Below are positions 34,511 through 47,313 of a stretch of DNA of 64,000 nt, in pieces. This DNA comes from Scleroderma bovista (Eukaryota > Basidiomycota > Agaricomycetes > Boletales > Sclerodermataceae). Under the pieces are notes generated by a model. The model had not been told where the DNA came from and searched no databases. It was given only the letters and a program-made list of their open reading frames with translations. The DNA lies in assembly GCA_037178675.1 (NCBI GenBank), contig JAYMGJ010000237.1, positions 44,950 through 108,949 of the forward strand, written 5' to 3'. The stretch's first letter is position 1. Each line of letters starts with the position of its first letter. The translations under genes were made by a program, and so were the position numbers.

Positions 34511-34849
34511 GACAAAACATTAGTGAAATGCACGGGTCAGTATGGTTGGCATTTGTGTACCCGCATACAGTGGTCACAAGTAGGGGGGGGAAACCGCTTC
34601 TTGACTCCACTCCAGTTGGCACCCCGTTCAGGACCCCGAAATCTGAACAGCAGTATCACCAAGCAAAGCCCGTCGACACCAAGTCTGACGTTAAAAGAAG
34701 CAACTTACTATAGGCTTTAGTCTACTGAAGCATATACACCCACTACCCAGCAATTAGATCCAGCAACTTCTCCCCCCAACACTGACCTAGGCATCACTCA
34801 CCAACCCCCCTTCAGACTAGCCCGCTATAACCCCACAATCGCTTCAGCT

Positions 34850-36786
34850 ATGAGTGGTAGCGATAATGGGCCAACGGGCGACCCTCCCCTAGCAGCAACC
34901 CCCTCAGCTACCATCCCCCATCCCCGCATGATGGTGAACACTAGAAGACAGACCGCAGTATACGGAAAGTTAATGACAGACAAAACCAAAGAGGATCTAC
35001 TCAATCACCCCTCTATCGCCTCCTCAATAACCTCTGCGGCCCAAGCAAAGAAGCACCTAACTGAACGTGGTCTCATCAAAGAGGGCCATGACCCCGACCA
35101 CTCCTCTCTGTGCCTGGCCCTGCTCAATATTGCCCACACAGCCCCAGGCATCACAGCAATCGCAGCAGATGCCATCCTTCAGCAGCCATCCTGATCGATT
35201 CATTACCATCTGGCCCCTCCCTATCACCACCTCCCAACCCCTCCTCCCAAGTCGACACATTGTCCATCGCCCTCAAACGTCAGATCAATTCCCTGAAAGA
35301 ATGCATGGAAGAAATCCACACAACAACAGAGACCAACAAGATGTCAGCAGAGGCCCTTGCCAGAACAGTAGAGGAAACAAGAAATGAGCTGCATAGCATA
35401 GCGCAGTACGTCAGCGACACAGCAGATGAGCTAACAGGACTTCCAAACCAGATCAAAGAAGCCATCACTGCTACTCCTGCCTCATCACCCCAGCAAGATT
35501 GCCCCTCCACCCCATACAGAAATGCGCTAATCACAAAAACGCCACCCAGTAGACCCGACCCAACCGCACATACCCACTGCCCTGATGCCACCAGAGCAAA
35601 TGCAGCCATAAAAGAAAGGCAAATCCTGTTAGACATCGGCCCAGATCATCCTACCATTAATAAGGAGACACCACGTAACGAAGTAATCACCCTGATTCAG
35701 AAGGCGCTAACGAACCTACAGGATCCAAGTGGACCCACCCTACAGGCCAAGGCCATCATACACCTGCGTAACGGCGGCTACATCATCGAAATGGCATCAG
35801 CGGAAGCCACAGTTTGGGTAAGAGATCCAATAAGAAAGATGATACTAATGGAAAGCCTAGGAGGAAACGCACGCGTAAAAGATACAACATACAACATCTT
35901 GGTCTCGTTCGTTCCAATCACGGCAAGAGTAGAAGACAAACAAACGCTATGAGACATAGAAAAAACCAACGACATTCCTCCTGATTCCATTACCCAGATG
36001 AAATGGATCAAGGACCCCCAAAGGCATGGAAGAAACCAGCGAGTAGCGCACGTACTGATGTCCCTCAACAATCCCAAAGCAGCAAACAAGCTCATAGAAT
36101 CAGGCATATACTTCGACTATGGCAAATTCCACGCGTACAAAGACAAGAAAGAACCGCTTCGTTGCCTCAAGTGCCAGCATTGGGGCCACATGGCCAAAAA
36201 CTGCACAGAGGAGAAGGACACATGCGGTACATGTGCAGGGGAGCACCGCCACTCCAAGTGCAACTCGTACCGCACCTACTACTGCATCAGCTGCAAATTG
36301 TCATCGCACAGCAGCTCAGACAAGGAATGCCCCGAATACAAGACTCAGCTCAAAGCACTCAACGCCTGCATCCCTGAAAACTCAATGCCATACTTCCCGA
36401 CCAAGGAACCATGGATGCAGGTATCACTACCTCCCAAACCCCAGAGACCCATCATCCAGCCTCAACCATTCGCAGACAAAACACCCCCTGAACACCCTGC
36501 AGACCCCCAACAGCGAACCATCAAATGGATGATCCAACGGCAAGCACCGGGACCTCAACAACCGCCACCAGCTCCTGTCATCAACGGAAGAACCTTAGTC
36601 CCTCTTGGACACAGCAAACCCATAAGCTCTCCCCCAACAATGGAAAGCAGACCACGAACCCACCCGGACCCCTTCCCAGCACTATCCCCCCTACACTTCC
36701 CCGGGAACCTCCCACCATCTCCCCCCTGTTCTCACGAACAACCCACACAACAAGAGAACCCACCCCCTTCCTCACCACTTCCATGA
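34850..36786 (+). pseudogene. LINE ORF1 (nucleic-acid binding, CCHC)
   Basis: Starts MSGSDNGPTGDPPLAA. The first 110 codons are in one frame; a shift near 35190 leads to the second part (TLSIALKRQINSLKECMEEI; SAEALARTVEETRNEL; a coiled coil). TGA at 35950 interrupts TL.DIEKTND where arginine is usual. The last third has three zinc knuckles: CLKCQHWGHMAKNC, CGTCAGEHRHSKC and CISCKLSSHSSSDKEC, then a proline-rich tail. It would coat the element RNA. The stop overlaps the ORF2 start as ATGA. Confidence 0.85.
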
Positions 36787-39700
36787 ACAAGCAAGCAACA
36801 CACCCCACACTCCCGCAGCACCTACGCATATGGCAGCAGAACCTCAACACTTCCCACACAGCCCAACTCACGCTACTCAACAGCCCCATATCAGATGAAT
36901 GGGACATACTAGCCCTGCAGGAACCAGCACTAAACTCGCTGGGCAACACCAGGGCCAATACCCACTGGAGAGTAGCGTACCCGACCCGCAAGTACACCCA
37001 CGAAGACAAGCCCAGAGCAGTAATGCTAATCAACTCCAAGATCAGTACTAACACATGGAAACAGATCCCTTTCCCATCGAGAGACGTCGTGGTCATCCAG
37101 CTCAAGACGTCAGGTGGACATTGCACAGTGTTCAACTTGTACAACGACAACAACCATGATGAGACCATTGAAGAACTGGAACGGTTCTTGAGCACCAACA
37201 TCCAGGAGTTACGCCCATCCAAAGACGACCACATGCTGTGGCTGGGCGACTTCAACTGGCACCACCCCCTCTGGGACAAGGATCGCAACAGCCACCTGTT
37301 CACAGCAGCGGCCCTAGAAGCGTCAGGCAAGATACTCGAGCTGGTCACCGACTACGGCATGGTCCAGATCCTCCCCAAGGACATACCAATGTTGCAGTCA
37401 TCAAGCACACAGAACTGGACACGGCCAGACAATGCATTCTGCACGGAACACATGAGTGAATCGCTTGTGTCCTGCAACACGGCACCAGAGAAACGTGGAC
37501 CCAAAACTGATCACCTCCCCATCCTGACAGTACTCAAAATGACAACCAGAGCCTCCAACGAAAACCTGCCCTGGAACTACTGCAGCGTAGACTGGGATAA
37601 GTTTCGATCAGCATTAATGAACTCGCTAACCGAAATTGCAGGACCCCCCAGAATACCGGAGACAGCCGAGGAGTTCCAATTAGCGGCACGCAACCTTGAT
37701 GAAGCCTTACACCGCACAGTAGAGATGAAGGTCCCCAAGACTCGACCTCATCCCCACATGAAACGGTGGTGGACAGAAGACCTGACCAAGCTAGCCAGCG
37801 AACTCAAACAGCTGCGCAAGACCGTTCATAGATACCGAGCGTTGCCAGAACACACTATACATGCTCAAGTACACAAGAAAGAAAACGCCCTAAGCAAAGA
37901 AATCTGGAAAACAAAAGAGGACCACTGGAAAAACTGGCTCAACGACATGACTGGTACCGACATCTGGATAGCGCATAAGTATATCTCGAACCCAGGCGGA
38001 GACGGAGGAAAAACATGAATCCCCACCCTATGCACCACTAACCCAGACGGGCAACCCACTCATGCGACAACAAACAAGGAAAAGAGCGAGATTCTTGCCC
38101 AGGCTTTGTTCCCCACCTCCCAATGAGTCCACAGTCCCCACTGACTACTTGTACCCAGAACCGATGGAGCGTTGGACTGAAATCACAAAGGAACAACTAA
38201 CGCAAGCCATCAACAACCTCAGCCCATACAAAGCCCCAGGACCAGACAGCGTAGCCAACATCGTGTTCCAACGCTGTCAGGTCCTTGTTGAATACCTCCT
38301 TCCCATATTCAACGCAGCCATCAATCTAAGAACATACTACAACCCATGGCGCGATTCAATAACGGTAATCTTGCATAAACCAGGGAAACCCGACTACTCA
38401 GTTCCAAAAGCCTACTGCCCAATAGCCTTACTGAACACAACAGCAAAGCTCTTATCTGCTATCGTTGCAGACCGCACATCATACATACTGGAATCGCACA
38501 ACCTCCTCCCAAACACCCACTTTGGAGGAAGACCAGGACGCTCCATGGAAGACTCCCTCCACCTACTAGAAAACACCATCTGACATGCGTGGAGGCAAAA
38601 ACGAGTTGTTTCAGCACTCTTCCTCGACATTGAAGGCACGTTCCCCAATGCTGTCACCGACTGACTGATACACAACATGAAACGTCACTGATTTCCCCCG
38701 GAAATAGTCAGCTTCACAGACAGAATGCTTCGTGGAAGAAGAACAAAACTACGGTTCGATGATTACACCTCAGAGTGGTTCAACATTTCGAACGGAATCG
38801 GACAAGGCGATCCACTATCCATGATCCTATACATCATATATGACTCAGACCTGGTAAGGACGGCAACAGGAAAACAGGAATTGACATTGGCATTTGTAGA
38901 CGACACTGCCTTCCTAGCCATAGGAAAAACATTCCAGGAGATGCACCAGATACTCCAGGACATGCTGGAAAGAAGCGGAGGTGGATTCGAGTGGTCAAAC
39001 TTACACAATTCTCGCTTTGCCCCCAGCAAATTTGTGCTAATAGATTTTTCGTTAAACAGGACCAAGGAACATCCCCCATTAGTAGTCAGAAAAGCCACAA
39101 TAAACCTGTCCCCCACCCACAAGTTCCTTGGCGTCATACTCGACCAAGAACTCCGCTGGCGTGAACACACAGCCTACGCTATCGCAAAAGGAGCACGCTA
39201 TGCTATCCTCCTCCGACGGCTATCCAGAACAGCACAAGGAGTACCCACAAAACTGATACGTCAACTATACCAGACAGTAGTAATACCCCGCACACTCTAC
39301 GCTGCAAGCGTCTGGCTCCGCCCGACATACAACAGGACAACAGACACTCCCATTCGAGGATCCATAGGAACAGCAAAGAAGATCACCCAAATGCAGAGAA
39401 CAGCACTCCTGGCGATAACCGGTGCAATGAGATCGTCCCCTACCAACTCCCTAGAGATCCATGCAAATCTGTACCCAGGACCCCTTCTGGTACAACGCGC
39501 ACTGTTCAACTCCCTCATATGCATATCCACCCTCCCACCCCACCACCCGCTCAATCCCATCGTAACCCACATAGCAAAGCGAGGACCGGTAAAGCGTCAC
39601 CAATCGGCCCTCCACCTCATGATGAGATTTCTCGCAGTGAACCCAAGGAAAATAGAGCTCATACACCCATGCCCTACCCACCCGAACTCATGTACCCCGT

Positions 39701-40760
39701 TCACCACGTCCATAGCCAGCTCAAAAGAGGACGCCATCGCCAAGTTCCAGAACTGCAACACCTGCACCATAATATTCACCGACGGGTCCAGCACTGGCAG
39801 GAAAGTCAGAGCAGCAGCCTCCCTTTACGTAGACTACACCCACATAGCAACATTACAATTCCACTTAGGAGAAGACACCAAACACACAGTGTTCGAAGCA
39901 GAGGCAGTAGGACTGATTCTGGTGGCCCAACTTTTATTGACAAGAAATGAGACAAGTTTCCCAGCGACGTCTTTGCTGACAACCAGGCAGTAATCAGATC
40001 AGGTGCGCGACCCACAGCCAAACCGGGACACTATCTACTGCTCCATTTCAGAAAGCTGGTCTGACACCTGCAGAAGAAAAAGGACCTCGATGACAAGGCA
40101 GTTCGCCTGAATTGGATAGCCGGACATATGGACATAGAGGGCAATGAACTAGCCGACAGAGAGGCCAAACTAGCGGCGCTGAGAAAGGAAACATCCAGCC
40201 CACAGAGGGACCTACCCAAGGCGCTCCGGAAAAGGCTCCCAGTAAGCACGTCTGCAGTCAAACAGACTCATGAGAGCCAAATCCAAAAAAGATGGCATGA
40301 GGAGTGGAAGAAATCTCCCCGACACCCCCATATCAAAGTGCTAGACCCCTCGCAAACGCCAAACTCATTCCTACAACTGACAGGTCACCTGAAGAAGAAA
40401 CACACCTCAATATATGTCCAACTCCGCACAGGCCACATCCCGCTAAACAAGCACCTCCACAGAATCAAGAAGAGCGCCACCCCCATGTGCCTTCAATGTG
40501 GTGACAATCAAATCGAAACAGTTCATCATTACTTATTTGACTGCCCCAGATACAACAGGGAATGGCACATACTTTGACAGAAGCTAGGTCAAAATGCGCT
40601 GTCAACCTCCCACCTCTTATCTGAGAAAACCGCACAACAAGCGCTGTTCAGATATATAGACAACACAAAATGTTTACACCTGGTATTCGGCGACATCCCT
40701 ACCCCCCCAAAAAGCAGCAACCCCAGACGGCTCAAACCCACAGAACGGCACAGAACGTAA
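36783..40760 (+). pseudogene. LINE ORF2: endonuclease, reverse transcriptase, RNase H
   Basis: Start chosen at ATG 36783, which overlaps the ORF1 stop. APE endonuclease motifs: IWQQNLNTS, LALQEPAL, LWLGDFNWHHPLWD and KTDHLPIL. RT: YKAPGPDSVANIVFQ, NPWRDSITVILHKPGKPDY, FGGRPGRSMEDSLHLLE, NGIGQGDPLSMILY and the catalytic FVDD (38894). RNase H: IIFTDGSSTGR and WIAGHMDIEGNELADREA. A C-terminal CLQCGDNQIETVHHYLFDC knuckle closes it. In-frame TGA codons at 38016, 38581, 38662, 38689, 40062 and 40575 all sit at arginine positions. A further frameshift lies near 39950. The copy is dead but full length. Confidence 0.9.
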
Positions 40761-41614
40761 CGAAGACAACAACATGCCATACCCAACATGCTGCATGCCA
40801 TCAACTCAACCCATGCCCAGATCCCCTCCCTCACTTAGTGATACCTACCCTCAGCATAACTTCACTCTGATGTAGACCTCACAGATGCAACAGATGAACA
40901 CCATGGCCAGATCCCACTCGCACGGGAGAAAGACATCAAGCTACAGTAAATCATGACGAAGAACAATGGGACCTGAACGTCTCTATCCAACGACGGCACA
41001 AGCATCGTGGACCCCCACCCAACCCGACCCACCCAAGAGGGATGCACCACCACACGTCAAGACCGGCGTACCACCGCGCATACGTTCATCCGCAACCTAC
41101 TGGCACACCACACCGTGACGCCAGCACCAAGCTTATGCCCGCTGGCACACACATGCAGAGACGGCCTTAATCGGCCACAGGAAGCTCGGAAGTAGTACAC
41201 TTGATTCCCTCTTGGTTCCGCCGACTCATTACCGAGCGGCCGGGACCGTGTCTGTACAGAACCCCAGACAGACAGATCACAAACCCTCCCCCACCTCATC
41301 AGACGGCACAACTAAAATGCGCAGTGGGAACATGGTGGACCCTTGGGGGACCTTACAGTCCTGGCCAGGGGGGCATTCGTGTGTCAGGGGAAGAGCCAGG
41401 CCACAGGAGGCCTTAGAACATAATACCGCTAGTAGAGTGCAAAATGGGGTGCTACCCCCGAAGCACTATAATTCAACATTAAAAATAAAAATAAAAAAGT
41501 AGGGGGGGAAGAGGAGGGTGGTATGTACTGCATTGCTAGCTCGGACAACCATGCCCACTCAATTGATAATGATTAACAAAAAAATGTCCATAGCTAAAAT
41601 AAGCACTAATACTA

Positions 41615-42450
41615 ATGGTAACGGTCATTTGTGTTGTTGCCGTCGCCGTGCGGATGTTGGTGCTGGTGCTGGGGGCAGTTGTTCGTGTTGTCGCCGTCGT
41701 CGTTGTCATGCAAGTGATGGTGCTGTGTCGTTGTTGTACGTCGCCACTGTCATCCACCTCGTCGTCCGTGTCGTGTCATTGTGGCACTGGCCATCTGTGT
41801 CACCTCATTGTCATTGTCGTTGTCGTCTCACCGTGGCGCTTGCCATGGGTGTCACGTTGTTGTTGTCTTTGTTGTGCTGCCATTGACGTGTCGTCGTCGT
41901 GCAGATGCAGGTGTAGTCATTGTTGCCGTGTAGGTGATGGTCTGGTCCTGGTGCCGTGGTAGTTGTTGTGCAGGTGCTGGCGCTGTTGTTGTCGCTGTTG
42001 TCATGTGGGTGCTGGTGCTGGATCGTAGTCATCGTGTGGGTGATGGTGCTAGTACTGGAGATGGGATGGTTGTGGTCGTGGCTGTGCAGATGTGGGTGCT
42101 GTTGGTGGTGCTGGTGTAGTCGTTGTGGTCGTGGTCGTGCGGATGCTGGTGCTGGTGCTGTTGTCGCTGAGGTAGTTGTTGTCACTGTCATGCGGGTACT
42201 GGTACTGGTACTGGTACTGGGGTGGTCATCATAGTCGCCATGGTGGCGTGGGTCTGCTGCTGCTGGAGTCGTCATTGTCTGGTAGTGTGGCTATGATTGG
42301 CGTTAGTGGTGGTAAGAGTGTTGGTACATACTGGTGCTGGTGCTGGTGCTAGAGTGGTCGTCGTGATCGTCGTGATCACATGGGTACTGCTGCTGCTGGA
42401 GTTGTCATTGTTGTGGCAGCGTGGCTATGACCAGTATAGAGCATGGTGGT
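41615..42450. repeat. Low-complexity TCG/TTG/GTG tract
   Basis: Degenerate trinucleotide-rich sequence (words such as GTTGTTGTCG and GTGCTGGTGCTGG), CpG-rich, with long chance frames on both strands. Similar to 1-485 (complement) and 52600-53100. It follows the LINE inside the giant element. 42450-42630 holds nothing I recognise. Confidence 0.75.
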
Positions 42451-42630
42451 TACATGCTGGACACTTGTCGTTGTTGGGTGCTGATCGTGAGAGATACACA
42501 TGGGCATGTACCCATAGGCGCAGGTATGGGTGCGGCCCAAGAACCATATACAGTACATAAGTATGAGATATATGACAGTCATAGGTATGGAAATTGCATG
42601 GTGTAGTCCAAGGATGTACATACAGTAAAC

Positions 42631-43678
42631 TTAGGTACAATTTCGAGCCCGAGTGCCACGTCGAGCGTTGCGTGGTTTGTCCAGCTCTTTACGCCAACTA
42701 AGGTATCGGCCATATGATGTGGCCCAAGCAGCTTGCAAAAGCGCACGGGGACACTTCTCCGGGTCTATAACGCGAGCTGTAGGTGACCAATCTCGCATAC
42801 AATCAAACAACACTTCGTCCACACCCCGAGCGCCCAGCTCAGCGAGGAGTGGAGCCTTCGTGAGTTCAAGGCCACGCTGGAAAATGTTCTCCACATCATC
42901 AAGTGCGACATTCGGGTAGATCGTCTGAGCAAGAGTGTTCAATATTGTCAGTACTGAAGCGCTGGAATATGAAACAAAGACGCACCCCATAGGCATAACT
43001 GTCTTCATTGAAACAATCCATTCTAATCTTCGATTCACCGGGTTTGTGAATCCACAGATGGAATTGCATGGATGTTATGGAAAACCACGTGTGACCATCC
43101 GCGGTCACCAATGAAAACCCCTCAGCACTCGCATAATCCGTCCACTCAGCAAATGTCATCGGTTTTAACGACCAAAGATTCCTCACGATGGATCTGTTCG
43201 CACCTGGGCTGTGAAATGGCTGCTCTTGTTTGAATAAAATCTTGCCAACAAGTAATAGGCCAGGAAGATCTTGAACGTAGGCCCGGAGCTTCTTTGTAAC
43301 GTCGCGATCGCTTTGACTGAACACGCACTCCATTACCCAGATCGTCTCCGGCATAATGGTACCCGCTTTGCGCCCCTCATGCCACACCTGGACCGTTAAG
43401 TCGGGCACTCCGTTGATAGACTCCCCTTGATGAAAAGTGTTGGAACCTGCTTGACAATATGCAATAGCTGAAGGGATCGGGATAGTACACAGACTGTCGT
43501 TAAGATCCGCTGTGAGAATCAATAAGAGGGATTCATGAGCAGGGCTGGGCGATAGAGCCATTAGACGTTGAGAGTCAAAGAAGAAGGTGATTTTAGGCCT
43601 GAGATGCAATGGTTCGTCACAGCGTGGGATGGTAATAATAGGTAACACACCTGATCCACGTTTTCTGATACTCATCAC
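42631..43678 (-). CDS. Basidiomycete protein of unknown function, possibly nuclease-like
   Basis: Begins MMSIRKRGSGVLPIITIP at 43678. The main exon contains GVPDLTVQVW (residues 91-100), WVMECVFSQSDRDVTKKL (114-131), LVGKILFKQ, SLVTADGHTWFS and EDSYAYG. The downstream exon in another frame (DDVENIFQRGLELTK, GVDEVLFDCMRDWSP, NARRGTRARNCT) completes it, so a small intron after AYG (about 43000) is likely, although I could not fix the junction. I recognise the order as a common Agaricomycete family. The pattern PD..T then E after about 24 residues resembles a restriction-endonuclease fold, but the usual lysine is absent, so nuclease activity is speculative. No nonsense codon in either exon. Confidence 0.55.
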
Positions 43679-43679
43679 T

Positions 43680-44205
43680 TTCTAAGTGTTCCATGATGTA
43701 GATGTAATCACTAAAAGATACATTTTTGTACTGCTCGAGTATCCATTAAACTCTTGACATCCGAGAACAACACCAACTTACAACTAAGTATTCTTGTTGG
43801 CCCCTCGAAAGATCCCGAAGAATTTTCTTGCACTTTGCTTGATAAATGAGCAGTCAGTCACAGAACACTGTTGTTATATTTTTCATGACCTTACCAAGAG
43901 TTGAGTATACTTGTGAGGGAGAGGTATTCTGCTGTGTGACCAAGGCACCAGATTTGACAGTGGGTGAAAAAACCTGCCCATCCCTAGGCATAACATGTGT
44001 GGGCAGCCCTTTCTGAGTGGATGGAAGGGAAGATGCCATCCAGTTTTTCTTCCTCATTCTTTGTTCACCCTTGACATGAGCTTGTGGGTATGGATCAAGA
44101 GGTGGGCTTATGTCAGCACCTGAAACTGATGGCGAAATAGGAGCACACACACGCACTGAATCGAATAAAACAGATCAAACAATCAACGAATTTTTCGTAA
44201 GATAA
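43680..44205. other. Spacer with one 100-codon minus frame
   Basis: The frame 43854-44156 (MRVCAPISPSVSGADISPP) could be an upstream exon of the neighbouring minus-strand gene or unrelated. No family resemblance. Confidence 0.35.
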
Positions 44206-44209
44206 CTAA

Positions 44210-44777
44210 CTAATTACATGGACAAGGGCCACAGAAATTACTGTCATACATGTTGTTAAAGATGGAAAACCCCAATGTCCACAAGCTCTGGAACACAATA
44301 GTCTCTCCCAAGTCGGATGAGCTCAACCGGAGAGACATGGCATAAATTCTCTTTGACGCGATCGACGACCAACCCGCAGAGCTCAGAAGAGCATCGGAAC
44401 TTGTCAGTGAACTCGAACAAGTCGCGGAGGTCTGAAAATGTATAAAAAGAACAGATGCTAACACATTAATTTAGAGGTTAAATAATTGAGTTACAAGAGA
44501 GGACTTACTAGCCACAACTCCCCTCAAGGTACAAATCAAATTGCTTCACGGTCAATGGCAGTATAATTGGGTCCTCGTCAATTGTCCCCTCCGTCCTCGG
44601 TTCGCCAAAGTGCATACCCAAGGTGAGCATGTCAGAGAAGATTTTGGAATCTTTCTCCAAGGTATCACGGACAAGTTTGTATAGCGTATCCTCAGCCTGG
44701 AAAATCAGTGAACCATTTGGATAGTAGAAGCGGGGGTGGCGGATAGCAGTGCTCTCAGGAGGAGGTACAGACATCAT
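44210..44777 (-). pseudogene. BTB/POZ-domain protein, short and probably broken
   Basis: Exon 1 (44777-44516) reads HPRFYYPNGSLIFQAEDTLY, then DTLEKDSKIFSDML, GTIDEDPIILPLTVKQFDLY, the core of an Agaricomycete BTB/POZ domain (a protein-interaction fold, often a cullin-3 adaptor). After a GTAAGT..TTTCAG intron (about 44510-44432) the next exon gives DLRDLFEFTDKFRC, RVKENLCHVSPVELIRLG and ends near 44278. The frame does not join cleanly at the splice site and the C-terminal half seen in the other BTB gene (50271-51272) is missing. Confidence 0.6.
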
Positions 44778-45324
44778 GAATATACGAGGAAAGCTGTACT
44801 TGGGCTTATAGGTACATATTTACCAATGTTTGTACCTGAGCTCTTGTAGCGATCAGAATTCTGCCCATTAATGACATGTCCTCCACTGCCCAACGAGTGT
44901 TTCCACTCCTTCCATGACACTACCATGGCGGATGGCCAGCTGATGTTCACAACGCTTATGAAGTCATCAAGAGAACATACGATCGAGCCGTTTGTGTCCT
45001 CCGATCTGATAGTTCTTCCGATCCCACTCGGGTCGCGTTTCACGTTGATGCACTCTCTTCAACAGCACTCCCCATACTTGAAGCACTTATTCCTAGTAGT
45101 TCCAGCCATGAAGATGAATGTTTGCCTGTTGAATGGATCATGGGCATTGCAAGACTGCTGGGACAAGCGGTTCAAGACCTTCAGGTCATGGCGCATATCG
45201 CCAACACTTTGTCAGTCCAATTTTGTGTTAGGGAGCTATACTGACTTATTTCATAGGGAACAGCAAGGTGTTAGTATCCCAGGACTTGTAACAAAAGTCA
45301 CGAACGGTCAATGAGGATGACCTC

Positions 45325-47169
45325 AGCAGTCGATCTGCCTCGACTTCCTTACTGAGGTTGTCACGAACAATAGTCGTCACATCAATCTCAGTGAACTTGC
45401 TCATATCCTAGGGATTAGCCATATGACACTTTGGCGAAACATGCGGAAACATGGCCTGAAGCGGAGCTACACTTTATTAAGCAACAACGAGCTGGACTTA
45501 CTAGTGAGGACATTCAAGAGGCACAAACCGGAGTCTGGCTTCAGATATTTACTTGGACACTTACAGTGTCAAGGGGTTCGAGTCCAATGTAAACAGATAT
45601 GGCAATCGTTGCGTCATGTTGATAGACTAGGTCAACGTTTACGAGAGCGTCGTGTTATTCAACCCAGGGTATATCGTGTCAAGAGATCAAATGCACTCTG
45701 GCATATCGACGGTCATCACAAGCTCATCCGATGGGGGTTCGTGATTCATGGAATCATTGATGGCTACTGTCGAACGGCACGTACTAGGCTCACTGATATG
45801 TTCCTTGGTTGGCTGGTCTTATGGTTTCAACAGATTACCGGCTTACAAGCAAGTACAGATAACTATGCATCAACCGTTCTCGATGTATTCCTCGATGCAC
45901 GGGAGAAATATGGTCTGCCATCACGTATGAGAGGTGATTGAGGTGGTGAAAATGTCAATGTGGCTACATATATGGTGGCTGCTCCCTCAGATGAGGTGCA
46001 TTCGACCCAGGGACTTCTGGAGGTCTGGCAAGGCTCCCAAGGACTAAGGAGACTAAGAAACTAGAGAGTGGAAGGGTGGTTCAGTCACTCCAAGACTGAG
46101 CTCAAAGATATACACTGAAGAGAAGGATCTTTTTTTTTTTAGTAAGCTAAGTACAAGCCTACATAGCTAAGGTAAGAGTCCAGTATCAGTACTACCAATC
46201 TACACACCCAGAGACAGGACTGTCTCTACAACGGGGCCCCAACCATGGATAGTTCATGTGGGGATCATAAGTCACTGCTATGAACATCATCTCTATGATT
46301 ACCTTGACATCTGAACTACAGATCTACCTGAAACTCTAGGATTGAGCGCATATGGGTCGAACTTGGAACCCAATTTGTACGCCGATGGCGCGGATTTTTT
46401 GTTCATTGTGAAAGACGCCATCGCCTCGATATAGAGAACATCAACCATCTATGGCTCCTTCAGAGACTCTTTCTTGGGCCCATCAATGGTGATTGTGAAG
46501 TTTTTCGCCAGGAATGGAACCTTCACCCTATAAGTGGGCCCACGACCAATAACAAAAGTCCACAGGTATGTCATGTGTATTGGTTGTACCCAATTTTACT
46601 GACATGTCCACAAGGACTTGCGGCTTATCAGTCACGTTACACTAGGGGTGTATCGTGATGAATGTGAGGGTATCCATCCCCTCACTATGGAACAGTACTA
46701 TGGTGTCCACGGCCGTGAACAGATCCGTTTAAATGGTCAAACTGGTGCAGGACATCCTCTTGACGAGGATCCAGAGGAGGGTGATGAAGGAATCATTGCA
46801 GATGGACATAGAGGTATCCTTGAAAGGCTTGAAGCTGACATTCGGGTTCAAGTGCATCACGAAGCCGTTGAGGTTCCAGGAAAAGGATTGCCTTTCATGT
46901 CTGTTGAAGACGAAACCGAATTTTGGTCAGTGCTTGACCATGTGATGCTTGAAAATATTGTGCCAACATGGTATGGATTACTATCAGAGGGGGATGAAAT
47001 AGAAGGTGGCGAATCAACACTGGAGCACATTCCAATCGGGCGTCGTGGAACAAAATATGTTACTGTGTCATTGGCAGAACCAGTGTGGGCAAGGCGGGCG
47101 AAGACTTGGTGCCAGGCGCTCACTGTTTTAACTCTCTTTGATGCAAGTGGCTACTTCGATGAACAGTAG
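45325..47169 (+). pseudogene. Integrase-core (DDE) protein of the giant element
   Basis: An N-terminal helix-turn-helix (LSELAHILGISHMTLWRNM) leads to RRVIQPRVYRVKRSNALWHI, where WHIDGHHKLIRWG gives the first aspartate. LPSRMRGD.GGENV gives the second, with TGA (45939) in place of the usual arginine. SRIERIWVELGTQFVRRW-like sequence at 46340 gives the glutamate. The C-terminal part after a 40-bp intron (GTATGTCATG..CACAAG, 46576-46615) reads GVYRDECEGIHPLTMEQYYG, QTGAGHPLDEDPEEG, IGRRGTKYV and ends at 47169. An insert of about 58 bp after GYCRT (45772) looks like a GC-AG intron. About 340 bp of unrelated DNA separates the second aspartate from the glutamate. The family is an rve-like integrase core widespread in basidiomycetes. 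It is the only candidate DNA strand-transfer enzyme in the giant element. Currently disabled. Confidence 0.75.
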
Positions 47170-47313
47170 TAGATTCGTAAATTATGGTAACACAACCTGG
47201 TGGGTATTTAATCCACGTTCGCTTGAGCATTGCAATTTGTCTTTCTTTGTAGTGACACTGTTGATCACGCACTCGGACTACTACTCTGCTAATACGGCTG
47301 CTTCACTGCTTCT

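Larger units (their letters stand above)
34590..41498 (+). mobile_element. Tad1-like LINE with target duplication
   Basis: The 3' end is an A-rich tail (ATTAAAAATAAAAATAAAAA). The sequence AAGTAGGGGGGG then AA occurs right before the 5' end (34578-34592, eight G) and right after the tail (41497-41510, seven G). This is a target-site duplication of about 12-14 bp. The element is about 6.9 kb with two open frames. 40870-41477 is 3' untranslated with no gene. It inserted into the giant element just inside the left inverted repeat. Confidence 0.88.

Noticed and set aside
35950..40577. TGA read as tryptophan (alternative genetic code) in the LINE
   Set aside because: The in-frame TGA codons fall where arginine is expected (VTD.LIH, MKRH.FPP), TGG is used freely for tryptophan, and ordinary genes in the window end in TGA.
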